Positions 26,158-34,703 are shown, counted from the first letter of the stretch. The stretch is 64,000 nt of DNA from Litoribrevibacter albus (GCF_030159995.1 NZ_BSNM01000016.1:124001-188000); one strand, 5' to 3'. The notes: generated by a model from the sequence alone, not told the origin. Made by a program: numbers and translations.

Positions 26158-29100
26158 ATCCTTCAGGATCGTAGAACATGTCAGGGTGCTTCAACATAAA
26201 CTGTTCCATCTCTTCTGGCGGTAACGGTTTACTGAACAGAAACCCTTGGGCCAAATCACAGTTCGTATCCACTAAATAAGCAAACTGCTCTTCCGTCTCC
26301 ACACCCTCAGCAACCACCTTCAACCCTAATCCATGAGACATCGCAACTGCCGCATTCACCAGTTTAAAATCGGCCGAATTCGTCGCTATATCATTAATGA
26401 ATTCGCGATCAATTTTGAGGGTATTAAATGCGTAGCGACGAAGGTAGCTTAACGAAGAATACCCCGTTCCAAAATCATCAATCGCCAATCGTACGCCTAA
26501 CTCCTTCAGATCATTAAGTGCAGTCTGGACATGACGAGTACTGTTCATCAAAACCCCTTCGGTTATCTCCAATTCCAGTAACTGTGTGGATACACCAGCG
26601 TCATAGATAATATCCCGAATCTTGGTCACTAAATTTTCACACTCAAACTGTTGCGGTGACAGGTTGACCGCAAAATGGAAACGCTGACCAAACATTTGAT
26701 GCCACTTGTTGGCCATCTGCACCGATGCTTCCAAGACAAATTCACCAATAGGGACAATCAAACCACTGTGCTCAGCGATTGGTATAAATTCCATCGGCGA
26801 CACCAATCCCAATTCAGGACTTTGCCATCGGAGCAGAGCTTCAAAGCCAACAATTTTACGGGTCTTCACCTCCACTTTTGGCTGAAAATAAGTGATAAAC
26901 TCGCCTCGCGCCAAGGCGCCTGTCATATGCTCTTCGAGTGTTAAGCGTCGTGTTACTGCAAGATTCATCTTCCGGGTATAGAAAGAAATTCGATTCTTGC
27001 CTAATTGTTTGGCGTGGTGCATGGCCGCATCTGCATGCTTCAGTAAGAACTGAGCCGAATCCGCATCATCAGGAGAAATTGCAATCCCAATACTCGCGGT
27101 CAAAATCAAAGGATGCTCATCAATATAATAAGCCCGCTGAAAACTGTTCAATAGATCTTCCGCCAGCGAGGTTACTTCCTCCACACTTCTCACATGCCCT
27201 AACAGAACCACAAAATGATCACCGCCGGTTCGCCCCAAGGTATCACTGCCCTTTAAATACTTAAGTAAGCGTCGAGAGACTTCCACCAGCAACTTATTAC
27301 CCGTTTCGAAATCAAGCGAGTCATTGATCTTCTTGAAATCATCAATATCCAACGACATCACCGCTACTTGCTGGTTGTTGATAGCCGACTCTCTTAGTAA
27401 TTGCGTGGTACGATCCAGCACCAGATAACGGTTAGGTAAATCCGTCAAGGCATCAAAGTTGGATTGGTAGATAAGCTGCGACGCATGAGCCTTCACCTTG
27501 CGATTCAGCATGAAATTCCAATACAAGACAGCAGCAATAATCAGCAGACTGATCGCGCTAATTTGCCAAATCAGCTGATAATTAATCGCTTCCTCTACCT
27601 CAATCGATATCCATTTTCTGGCAATGGCCTGTCGCTCTTCCAGACTGATGGAATCCAGCGCTTTTTGTAGAATAGGAACCAACGCTGGCCAATCATTTCT
27701 GACGCCCATCGCCAGTTGAAAGTTATAGGGCGTTTGACCAGATACCTTCACATTCTCAATGCCATGCTTGCGAAGTAAATGGCTTGCTGTGGCAATATTG
27801 CCGACATAGGCATAGGTTTTACCTTGTGAAACAGCCAGGATCGCCGAGAGAGAGTCTTCAAAAGGAACCAGATTAATCGCGGGGTGGTTCGTGGATAAAA
27901 TATCTGCGGAGGCATAGCCTTTTTCAATCGCCACCTCTTTCCCATACAAACCACTGATCCCGTCTATGTAACCAATATCATCGCGGGTAATGATCATCAT
28001 CGGATGGGTTAAGTAAGGTTCGGTGAAGTTCGCATATTGTTTGCGCTGCGGCGTTGCCATTGCACAACTGTAGACATCCAACTGCTTATTTTTTACCAGC
28101 TCTGTCAATTTGCTCCACGGTTGTTTGGGGGACGGTACAAACTCAATGCCTAATCGCTTCTCGATCAGTTTCATATAGTCTGCGGCAATCCCCGAGTAGG
28201 TTTCACCGTTATAACTTTCAAAAGGTAACCAGGAAGGGTCAGAAGCCAACCGAATCTTGGGATGTGTTTTTAACCACTCTCGCTCCGCACTGGTCAATTG
28301 ATCCATCACGGATAAAAAGCCCGATTCAGGTTTGGCTGATCGAGGTACGTTCCAACGGGTATAAATCGTCATTAGCTCTTGGTATGAAAACGATTCCAAC
28401 GCCTTGTCTAAAATAACCGCCAACGTCTTCCAATCTTTTCTGACACCAAAACGTTGCTTCGAGAGATCACGAGTATATAACTGGGCATAGGCCAGATTAT
28501 CCAGCCCCCGGAGCATTCGAATGTGATTCGACATGGCAATATCAGCAACCGTTGCATCAACCTTGCCAATCGAAACCGCTTCTAATGCATCCACCAGAGT
28601 AGGGACATACACAGGTTCGATGTCGGGTATTTGCTCCATGACCAGTGCAGTGGTTGAATAGCCTTCAACCAGCGCAACTGATTTCCCCGACAGAGCCTGA
28701 GGCGATGAATAGTCACCAACCTTATCGGGTTGAGTAATAATGAATTGCGACAATGAAATATAAGGTCGGGTGAACTCAAACCATTGCGCCCGCTCAGGTC
28801 GTTTGACCAAGGTTGCGATGACATCCACCTTCTTATCGAGCGCTGCGTTATACAAAGTTTTCCATTCATGCTCAGGATACGCTTCGAGTTCGATACCAAT
28901 TCTACTGGCCAGCTCATTGGCCATATCCACAGCAATCCCGACCAACGCACCTTGTTCATTCAGATAGCTGTATGGGGGATAGTTCCCATCAAAGGCAATG
29001 GTGACTTTAGGGTGGGCCTTAAGCCACTGCTCTTCACTGTCGGTCAGTTTCACCGGAGTCGCATCGTCCACCCCACCCAACCAGCGCTGCTGGATCTGAC

Positions 29101-29914
29101 TCTTCTCTTCTTGAGTAATATCGGCCAATGCCCGATCGAGAAGATTTGCAAGAATAGACCAATCTTTTCTCACGCCTATCGCCAAAATCGATCCGTCTTT
29201 TTTCAGTCGTCCATGCGCTTTGAGGTTGGTCATCAACTCCTGCCCCATGATGTACAAAGCCACACTGCGATTGCCTGCATAGGCATCGGCTTCACCACGA
29301 GCAACCGCATCGAGTGCATGCTGGGTATCAGGGTATTCCTTGATTTGAACATACGGAAACTGCTCAAAGTACTTAACATTGCCAAAGCCTTTTTCAAGGG
29401 CCACCACTTTGCCATTGAGATCCTGCTCATCATGCAGGTACGGGGCTGTCTTCTGGCCGATGATGACATGAGGAATGTTGAGATAGGGGGCTGTGAAGTT
29501 GAAGTCCACCATTCTCTCTGGTTTAGGCGTTAAATCCATCAAGGCGTCCAACCGTTTTTCCTGAACGTCTTTATATAACTGATGCCACTCGCCCGGCATC
29601 AATTTCAGGTGTCCGCCAATACGTCGATTAAGGAGCTCCACATAGTCCGCGCCAATCCCGGCCGACACGCCTTGTTTATTCACAAAATTAAACGGCGGCC
29701 AGCCGTTCATGACACCGACATTGATCACGGGGTTGGCATCAAGCCAGTTCCGTTCTTCCTCGGTAAGTTCAAATCCAACAGATGATTCAGAAGCCTGTAA
29801 TGTCAACGGCATGACAGACATAAACACCAGCCATACCAAAAGCATGACAAGTAAACGTCGGTCTACTCTGGAAACGGTGATGCTTGGTGTTGAGCGGGGA
29901 CAAAGTGCATTCAA
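26156..29914 (-). CDS. Membrane receptor: three solute-binding domains, GGDEF (degenerate) and EAL
   Basis: The 1252-residue protein has a signal sequence or first membrane helix (residues about 20-40), then three tandem bacterial extracellular solute-binding family 3 domains (about 50-285, 295-520, 545-775). Each opens with a similar LT..E..WL..(H/N)P...(V/L) segment. A membrane helix (about 785-807), a GGDEF domain (about 825-985) and an EAL domain (about 1000-1245) follow. The GGDEF active-site motif reads GGDHF, so cyclase activity is doubtful. The EAL domain keeps FEALLRW, ITEGVL, DDFGTGYSSL and EGVET and looks like an active c-di-GMP phosphodiesterase. It probably senses amino-acid-like solutes in the periplasm. 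Confidence 0.93.
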   Translation of the reverse strand: MNALCPRSTPSITVSRVDRRLLVMLLVWLVFMSVMPLTLQASESSVGFELTEEERNWLDANPVINVGVMNGWPPFNFVNKQGVSAGIGADYVELLNRRIGGHLKLMPGEWHQLYKDVQEKRLDALMDLTPKPERMVDFNFTAPYLNIPHVIIGQKTAPYLHDEQDLNGKVVALEKGFGNVKYFEQFPYVQIKEYPDTQHALDAVARGEADAYAGNRSVALYIMGQELMTNLKAHGRLKKDGSILAIGVRKDWSILANLLDRALADITQEEKSQIQQRWLGGVDDATPVKLTDSEEQWLKAHPKVTIAFDGNYPPYSYLNEQGALVGIAVDMANELASRIGIELEAYPEHEWKTLYNAALDKKVDVIATLVKRPERAQWFEFTRPYISLSQFIITQPDKVGDYSSPQALSGKSVALVEGYSTTALVMEQIPDIEPVYVPTLVDALEAVSIGKVDATVADIAMSNHIRMLRGLDNLAYAQLYTRDLSKQRFGVRKDWKTLAVILDKALESFSYQELMTIYTRWNVPRSAKPESGFLSVMDQLTSAEREWLKTHPKIRLASDPSWLPFESYNGETYSGIAADYMKLIEKRLGIEFVPSPKQPWSKLTELVKNKQLDVYSCAMATPQRKQYANFTEPYLTHPMMIITRDDIGYIDGISGLYGKEVAIEKGYASADILSTNHPAINLVPFEDSLSAILAVSQGKTYAYVGNIATASHLLRKHGIENVKVSGQTPYNFQLAMGVRNDWPALVPILQKALDSISLEERQAIARKWISIEVEEAINYQLIWQISAISLLIIAAVLYWNFMLNRKVKAHASQLIYQSNFDALTDLPNRYLVLDRTTQLLRESAINNQQVAVMSLDIDDFKKINDSLDFETGNKLLVEVSRRLLKYLKGSDTLGRTGGDHFVVLLGHVRSVEEVTSLAEDLLNSFQRAYYIDEHPLILTASIGIAISPDDADSAQFLLKHADAAMHHAKQLGKNRISFYTRKMNLAVTRRLTLEEHMTGALARGEFITYFQPKVEVKTRKIVGFEALLRWQSPELGLVSPMEFIPIAEHSGLIVPIGEFVLEASVQMANKWHQMFGQRFHFAVNLSPQQFECENLVTKIRDIIYDAGVSTQLLELEITEGVLMNSTRHVQTALNDLKELGVRLAIDDFGTGYSSLSYLRRYAFNTLKIDREFINDIATNSADFKLVNAAVAMSHGLGLKVVAEGVETEEQFAYLVDTNCDLAQGFLFSKPLPPEEMEQFMLKHPDMFYDPEG

Positions 29915-30004
29915 TGGAAAAGATCCTGTAAAGTCCTTTTCTTACTCACACACTATAGGTGGCTCTGCCGCTCACCGCCAAAATCAAAAAAAGTTTCTCT
30001 TAGG

Positions 30005-30031
30005 TGTCACATTCTCAACCACTGATTCGTC
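30005..30031 (+). promoter_or_regulatory. ECF41-type promoter
   Basis: TGTCACA (30005-30011) and CGTC (30028-30031) are separated by exactly 16 bases, the described ECF41 target promoter layout. It lies 45 bases before the carboxymuconolactone-decarboxylase gene, whose neighbour encodes an ECF41 sigma factor, implying autoregulation of the pair. Confidence 0.8.
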
Positions 30032-30075
30032 ATATAGGTAACCCACTTTTAATTGATCAAAAAATGGAGATCTAT

Positions 30076-30594
30076 ATGTCTAACTATCAAGAACAACTAC
30101 AACAACTTACAGATTTCGAAAATCATTATCAGTATGATGCTCAATACCTGAAAGATATGTTAACCCTTGCCTACTCAAGCTATGAGAAATTTGCAGGCTT
30201 CCAACCCATGGCAAGTCACCGTGACCTACTGCCATTAGAAGCCTTTTGGGTAGCAAAAGTAGCAGGCATGCAAACGGAAGATTGTGGTGGTTGTCTGGAG
30301 CTAACGATCAAAATGGCCAAAGAACAAGGCGTCAGCAGCGACATTCTAAACGCAGCACTGAAAGGTGGTCAGGCATTACCTGAGGCACTTCAAGTGGTCT
30401 ATCAATACGCTCGCCAAGTCGCAGGACAAGGCCAGGTCGACCAAGAAGTAATGGACGCTATCTCGGAATCCTTCAGTAAGGGACAATTGTTAGAATTTGG
30501 CGTCATCATCGCAGCAACCAAGGTGTTCCCCACAGTTAAACGCGCAGTTGGAATGAAAGAGGCGTGTGCGTTAATTTCGGTAGATGCAGCCTGA
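30076..30594 (+). CDS. Carboxymuconolactone decarboxylase/AhpD-like family protein (ECF41 partner)
   Basis: The 172-residue helical protein of the CMD/AhpD-like family has a CxxC motif (DCGGCLEL, near residue 75) characteristic of the redox-active members. COE-type proteins (carboxymuconolactone decarboxylase, oxidoreductase, epimerase) are the usual genomic partners of ECF41 sigma factors and form their regulon. The start at 30076 is chosen because GGAG lies six bases upstream; an upstream in-frame start at 30004 would run through the promoter. The 3' end lies 34 bases before the sigma-factor start. Confidence 0.87.
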   Translation: MSNYQEQLQQLTDFENHYQYDAQYLKDMLTLAYSSYEKFAGFQPMASHRDLLPLEAFWVAKVAGMQTEDCGGCLELTIKMAKEQGVSSDILNAALKGGQALPEALQVVYQYARQVAGQGQVDQEVMDAISESFSKGQLLEFGVIIAATKVFPTVKRAVGMKEACALISVDAA

Positions 30595-30628
30595 CGCGAC
30601 ACTCGACATTCAGCACTCGACACACAGT

Positions 30629-31495
30629 ATGGACAAAATTTTCGAACAATCACGCCAGCGCCTTTTCGGGCTGGCTTATCGCATTACCGGCTCGATCAGT
30701 GATTCAGAAGACATTCTTCAAGAATGTTTTCTACGCTGGCAGGCTCAAACCCATGTCATTCAATCGGATCAGGCGTGGTTAACCACCGTTGTGACACGTT
30801 TGGCGCTGGATCACATCAAAAGTGCCGAAGAAAAGCGCAAAAGTTACATCGGCCCCTGGTTACCCGAACCCTTGGCAGAACCTGAGGACGAACCCGACAG
30901 TCTGCATGAACTGGATCAATCCATTACCATGGCGTTATTAGTGGTACTGGACCAACTGTCCGCAAGTGAACGCGCCGCTTATATTTTGCATGATTTGTTT
31001 GATTACAGCTTTGACGAAGTCGCTGACATTCTAGACAAGTCTGCTGCAGCCTGCCGTAAACTCGCCAGTCGGGGGCGCGCCAAGGTTCAGGAGCAACCCA
31101 CCGTATCCAGCGTTCCTACAGAACAACACAACGCCATGATTGAAGCATTCTTTAATGCTACTCGTCAGGCCGACTCGGAGGGTTTACTGAAACTCTTGAG
31201 CAAAGACGTGATCTTTCATTCGGATGGTGGAGGCAAAGCCGCTGCCGGCAGACGAATCTTCCAAGGACAAGCCGATGTGCTGGATTGGATCGAACGCGTT
31301 CTGTTTCGCTTCTTTCACCAACCGGACGCCGATATCCAATTCAAACAACATTGGTTTAATGGCGCACCGGGCATGTTGGTGTTCCATGAAGGCCAACTCG
31401 TTACCGCATTCAACTTCACGGTGGATGACACGGGTATCCGTCATATTTATGCGCTGCGTAACCCGGACAAACTTCGATTTTTCCAGACCCATTAA
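30629..31495 (+). CDS. ECF41 family RNA polymerase sigma factor
   Basis: The roughly 288-residue protein has sigma-70 region 2 (RLFGLAYRITGSISDSEDILQECFLRW) and region 4 (LSASERAAYILHDLFDYSFDEVADIL), then a SnoaL-like C-terminal domain. The ECF41 hallmarks are all visible: WLPEP in the linker, DGGGK in the C-terminal domain and NPDKL at the end. In this family the C-terminal extension controls activity and replaces an anti-sigma factor. The ATG at 30629 (MDKIFEQ) aligns with family starts; an upstream ATG would overlap the preceding gene. Confidence 0.93.
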   Translation: MDKIFEQSRQRLFGLAYRITGSISDSEDILQECFLRWQAQTHVIQSDQAWLTTVVTRLALDHIKSAEEKRKSYIGPWLPEPLAEPEDEPDSLHELDQSITMALLVVLDQLSASERAAYILHDLFDYSFDEVADILDKSAAACRKLASRGRAKVQEQPTVSSVPTEQHNAMIEAFFNATRQADSEGLLKLLSKDVIFHSDGGGKAAAGRRIFQGQADVLDWIERVLFRFFHQPDADIQFKQHWFNGAPGMLVFHEGQLVTAFNFTVDDTGIRHIYALRNPDKLRFFQTH

Positions 31496-31548
31496 CTCAG
31501 ACGACTACCCTGAGATTCTGTCTGGAATCCTTTCGGGCACTACTTCCG

Positions 31549-31567
31549 GCGACCAGAATCTGGTCGC
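31549..31567 (+). terminator. Possible terminator after the ECF41 gene
   Basis: GCGACCAG / CTGGTCGC form an eight-bp stem with a three-base loop 54 bases past the sigma-factor stop. The tail is only moderately T-rich. Confidence 0.4.
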
Positions 31568-31587
31568 TATCATTTCCTCCATTGCTT

Positions 31588-31628
31588 TCCAACTCTTGAT
31601 GTCCAACTCTTGATGTCCAACTCTTGAT
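31588..31628. repeat. 14-bp tandem repeat, three copies
   Basis: TCCAACTCTTGATG is repeated head-to-tail, two full copies plus 13 bases of a third, in the leader of the cupredoxin gene. Confidence 0.92.
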
Positions 31629-31690
31629 TGCGGACCCAGGATTGCCTGCCATACTTACTTCGGAGACTAACGGATTTCCTGGCCCCCAAA

Positions 31691-32383
31691 ATGTTCAGAC
31701 ACCCTTACAACTTACTGAACAACTTACAGAACAACTTACTGAACAACTTGCTGGCATTTTGCATTTGCCTGACGTTAACACCTGCCTACGCTTATCAACT
31801 GACAATCATTGATCAATCTGGAGCACCTCTGCCAGATGCCGTCGTCGAGCTGCATACATCGACGAAACCAAAACCGATGAAGGCAACGCAAATGAAAGTA
31901 ATGCCATCCATCATGGATCAAATCAACAAGGCGTTTGTCCCTGATGTTCTGGTTATTTCGAAAGACAGTTTGGTGGAATTCCCTAACAGCGACAACATCC
32001 GCCACCACGTCTACTCCTTCTCAAAACCCAAACCCTTTGAGTTACGGCTCTATTCCGGAAAGCCCGAAGCGCCCATTCGTTTTGAAAATCCGGGTATCGT
32101 AGTGCTTGGCTGCAATATCCACGACTCCATGGTGGGCTACATTTACGTTGCCGATAACAACACCACCTACCAGTCCAACCACCGGGGTCGTGTTCAAATT
32201 GAAGCACTGCCCGATGCACTGGAACGAGTCTATATCTGGCACCCCAATCTCAGCCAAGGTGTCGACCAACGTATTGAGTTAAATCCGGAACAGCTCTCCC
32301 CTGAACACCCTATCCAGTTAGACATCATCAAACCACCGCCGAGAAATACCTTTGAGGCACGCTTCAAACGAAAATTTAACTGA
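31691..32383 (+). CDS. Exported cupredoxin-like protein (methylamine-utilization-protein type)
   Basis: The roughly 230-residue protein has a signal peptide whose hydrophobic core is LLAFCICLTL, cleaved near AYA-YQ. The mature part contains a plastocyanin-like domain with the type-1 copper ligand set: a His in NIRHHVYSF, then Cys-x2-His-x2-Met in GCNIHDSMVGYIYV. An initial Ig-like strand region carries DQSGAPLPDAVVELH. It is thus likely a periplasmic copper electron carrier or copper-binding protein. The leader peptide is lengthened by a 12-bp DNA repeat (31711-31746) coding LLNN-type units. It is followed closely by a DUF3034 gene and a lipoprotein globin. Confidence 0.8.
   Translation: MFRHPYNLLNNLQNNLLNNLLAFCICLTLTPAYAYQLTIIDQSGAPLPDAVVELHTSTKPKPMKATQMKVMPSIMDQINKAFVPDVLVISKDSLVEFPNSDNIRHHVYSFSKPKPFELRLYSGKPEAPIRFENPGIVVLGCNIHDSMVGYIYVADNNTTYQSNHRGRVQIEALPDALERVYIWHPNLSQGVDQRIELNPEQLSPEHPIQLDIIKPPPRNTFEARFKRKFN
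31711..31746. repeat. 12-bp in-frame tandem repeat in signal-peptide coding region
   Basis: Three copies of CTTACTGAACAA (the middle one with one change) encode repeated Leu-Leu/Gln-Asn-Asn just before the hydrophobic core of the cupredoxin signal peptide. Copy-number change would keep frame. Confidence 0.9.
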
Positions 32384-32401
32384 TTGAGTCGAATATTCCC
32401 T

Positions 32402-33223
32402 ATGCGAGAAACAGTCATAGTCTTTCTATTATTCGTATCCACCAGCACCCTCGCTGGCGGTAAGATTCTGGCCACCCCCGGTGTTTCTCAGGTGGAAGGG
32501 TCAGCCGGTGGCGGTCTGGTACCTTGGGCACAACTGGCTGGCTATGCCACTGAAGAGGAAGTATCCGCCTCGGCCTTTTGTACCCGAGCAAAGGTCGATG
32601 ATTTCCAGTTGGATGTCTGCGGCGCACAGATCAACCTCTATGATCGAATAGAGTTCTCTTACGCCGAACAACGCTTTGAAGTTGACCCGTTGTCGCTGGA
32701 ATTAAAGCAGCGCATTTTTGGCACCAAGTTCCGGCTCTTTGGCGATGTAATTTACAGCCCCTGGCCACAAGTGGCCTTGGGGGTTCAACACAAGTTTCTT
32801 GAGACCGAAGATGTCGCATTTGCGTTAGGGGCCGAGGAAGATCAAGGCACCGATGTATACCTCGCGGCAAGTAAACTACACCTCGGCGCAGCCTTCGGCT
32901 ACAACCTGTTATGGAACCTCACCCTACGCCACACCAAAGCCAATGAAATGGGGTTATTAGGCTTTGGCGGGCCGGACAAAAGTAACCCGATCCACGCCGA
33001 AGCCTCTGCCGCCATCTTACTGAACAAACATCTGGCGATCGGCATCGAGTACCGACAAAAGCCCGACAACCTAGGATTGGAAGAAGATGATTGGCAAGAC
33101 CTGTTCGTTGCCTGGTTTCCCAACAAACACCTCAGTCTCACCGCCGCCTATCTGGATTTGGGTGCCATCGCCGCCGTTGAAGATCAAACGGGCTGGTATA
33201 TCTCTTTGACCGGGTATCTTTAA
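32402..33223 (+). CDS. DUF3034 family protein, probable outer-membrane beta-barrel
   Basis: The roughly 273-residue protein has a signal peptide (MRETVIVFLLFVSTSTLAGG, cleavage near residue 18) and a mature sequence opening GGKILATPGVSQVEGSAGGG, as in DUF3034 proteins. Alternating hydrophobic and aromatic strands, ending ...GWYISLTGYL, suggest a small outer-membrane barrel. No biochemical function is established for the family. It starts 18 bases after the cupredoxin stop and ends one base before the globin start, so the three are almost certainly co-transcribed. The ATG at 32402 is preferred over the upstream TTG. Confidence 0.75.
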   Translation: MRETVIVFLLFVSTSTLAGGKILATPGVSQVEGSAGGGLVPWAQLAGYATEEEVSASAFCTRAKVDDFQLDVCGAQINLYDRIEFSYAEQRFEVDPLSLELKQRIFGTKFRLFGDVIYSPWPQVALGVQHKFLETEDVAFALGAEEDQGTDVYLAASKLHLGAAFGYNLLWNLTLRHTKANEMGLLGFGGPDKSNPIHAEASAAILLNKHLAIGIEYRQKPDNLGLEEDDWQDLFVAWFPNKHLSLTAAYLDLGAIAAVEDQTGWYISLTGYL

Positions 33224-33224
33224 T

Positions 33225-33698
33225 ATGGAAGCCACTAACAGAAAGTCACTAGCAGGAAACCACGTTGTGAAACAGATCTTATCGTCTTTACTGATCAGTC
33301 TGGTACTCATCGGCTGCTCAACATCCCCTAACCAGTCGACCAACAGCACGCTCTATGAAGAATTAAACGGTCACACAGGTTTAGAACAATTGGTCGATGC
33401 CTTTATTGAGCAGATTGCCTACGATGAACAGATCTTTCCCTACTTTGCCAAAGCCAATGTCGATCGATTCAGAGACAACTTCATTACTCATATGTGTGAT
33501 GTCTCAGGCGGGCCATGCAAATACCAGGGCGATTCCATGATTGACATTCACACCGGCATGAACATCAATGAAGCCGACTTTAACCGGGTGGTCGAGTTAC
33601 TGATCAATGCCATGGAAGAGATCGGTATCGCTTACCCTACTCAAAACAAGCTGCTGTCTCGATTGGCACCGCTACGCCCAGAGATCATAAATAAGTAA
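33225..33698 (+). CDS. Lipoprotein with group I truncated haemoglobin domain
   Basis: The 157-residue protein has a lipobox (LVLIGC, Cys near residue 31) followed by a truncated globin domain (LYEELNGHTGLEQLVDAFIEQI to the end). The proximal His lies in DIHTGMNI and CD-region aromatics in FPYFAKAN. A membrane-anchored periplasmic globin is unusual; most truncated globins are cytoplasmic. It could bind NO or O2 next to the exported cupredoxin. A GTG at 33267 (VKQILSSLL) is an alternative start giving a more normal signal peptide length. Confidence 0.82.
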   Translation: MEATNRKSLAGNHVVKQILSSLLISLVLIGCSTSPNQSTNSTLYEELNGHTGLEQLVDAFIEQIAYDEQIFPYFAKANVDRFRDNFITHMCDVSGGPCKYQGDSMIDIHTGMNINEADFNRVVELLINAMEEIGIAYPTQNKLLSRLAPLRPEIINK

Positions 33699-33707
33699 CA
33701 AGCCATG

Positions 33708-34292
33708 TTAAGCAACCCTGTTCTCAAGGCTTCTTGCCTCAGACGACACTTGATCCAACCAGGTTTGCCGTTGCGTCTCATCCGACATGATCACCGAACC
33801 CAACAACGTACATTGAGTCGTTTCTACGCCACAAAATTTTAGGGTAAAACGATCTAACTGTTCGAGTACCGGCGCGGCCTGAAATTCCAACAACGCGTCA
33901 GGGGCATCCATCGTCAATACCAAGTGTGCCGTTTTACCAGCGAGCAACGGAATTGGCTCAGGATTATCTTCTTCAAACTTAAAGGCCACCCCCGGCAAAA
34001 AGGTTCGATCAAGCAATCCCTTAAACTTCGCCGGTAAACCGCCCCACCATATCGGAGAAACAATAACGAGATGATCGGCCCAAAGAACGGCGTCCTGAAA
34101 TTCTTTTAAACAAGGTTCAAGCGGTTGAATGGCATCATAGCCCGTATCCAGACTTGAATTAAACGACATATCTGAAAGATTAAAGCGTCGAACCTCTGAT
34201 ATCTGAGTTGCCCCAGCCTCATAGGCGTTTGCTAATTCGAGGGAAAAACTGTGAACTTTCGGGTTGGCATTAATTAGGAGTGTCTTCATCAT
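33708..34292 (-). CDS. Flavodoxin-like NAD(P)H:quinone oxidoreductase
   Basis: The 194-residue protein is of the NQO/KefF/MdaB-like family. It has LLINANPKVHSFSLELA at the N-terminus (FMN phosphate loop), WADHLVIVSPIWWGGLPAKFKGLLDRTFLPGVAF and a later LTMDAPD. It probably reduces quinones or other electrophiles with two electrons, using FMN or FAD. It lies downstream of a MerR-family gene and behind a promoter with the MerR-type long spacer, so it is the likely regulated target. It is convergent with the globin gene. Confidence 0.87.
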   Translation of the reverse strand: MMKTLLINANPKVHSFSLELANAYEAGATQISEVRRFNLSDMSFNSSLDTGYDAIQPLEPCLKEFQDAVLWADHLVIVSPIWWGGLPAKFKGLLDRTFLPGVAFKFEEDNPEPIPLLAGKTAHLVLTMDAPDALLEFQAAPVLEQLDRFTLKFCGVETTQCTLLGSVIMSDETQRQTWLDQVSSEARSLENRVA

Positions 34293-34321
34293 TTTAAATC
34301 CTCAAGGAGTGAAAAATGATG

Positions 34322-34353
34322 AGTCTACCGTCTGCCCTATAGGGCAGAGTCAA
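34322..34353 (-). promoter_or_regulatory. MerR-type promoter with palindromic operator
   Basis: On the minus strand a -35 TTGACT (34353-34348) and a -10 TAGACT (34327-34322) are separated by 20 bases. The spacer is largely filled by the perfect 18-bp palindrome TCTGCCCTATAGGGCAGA (34331-34348). The over-long spacer with a central palindrome is the signature of MerR-activated promoters. The -35 overlaps the merR stop codon. Confidence 0.8.
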
Positions 34354-34703
34354 GACATAGATGAACACTCATTTAGAGAATCTAGACACTCACTGACGTG
34401 TTCGATATTACGTTGTATGGTAAGTAGCTGCTGTTGAAACTCCGCTTTCACCTCACGCAGAAAGGTACGAATGCGGGCCCAATCCACCTCACCCTTGTCA
34501 TAGACAATGACATTCTTCAAACGGGAAAGCGTCACGCCCAATTGCTTCGCTTCGAAGATTAGGCGCAACACCTCAACATCCTGTTCAGCATACACCCGAT
34601 AACGCCCTTGTCGCTTAGGCGTGCGAATCAAACCCATTTCTTCGTACAAACGAATGGCTTTAATGCTTAACCCGGTTTGTTTTGCGACTTCGCCGATGTA
34701 CAT
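34350..34703 (-). CDS. MerR family transcriptional regulator
   Basis: The 117-residue protein has the MerR N-terminal helix-turn-helix (MYIGEVAKQTGLSIKAIRLYEEMGLI) and wing (RYRVYAEQDVEVLRLI), then a long dimerisation helix with Leu-rich heptads. No conserved Cys cluster typical of metal sensors is present; the two Cys near the C-terminus are spaced differently from those of CueR/ZntR/MerR. It therefore probably senses an electrophile or small organic ligand. Its stop overlaps the promoter of the quinone-reductase gene that it likely activates. Confidence 0.88.
   Translation of the reverse strand: MYIGEVAKQTGLSIKAIRLYEEMGLIRTPKRQGRYRVYAEQDVEVLRLIFEAKQLGVTLSRLKNVIVYDKGEVDWARIRTFLREVKAEFQQQLLTIQRNIEHVSECLDSLNECSSMS

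Noticed and set aside
30004-30075. Upstream start for the carboxymuconolactone-decarboxylase gene
   Set aside because: It would place the ECF41 promoter inside the coding region; the ATG at 30076 has a good ribosome site.
31588-31746. CRISPR-like array
   Set aside because: Units are 12 and 14 bases and directly adjacent, with no spacers and no cas genes; they are simple tandem repeats.
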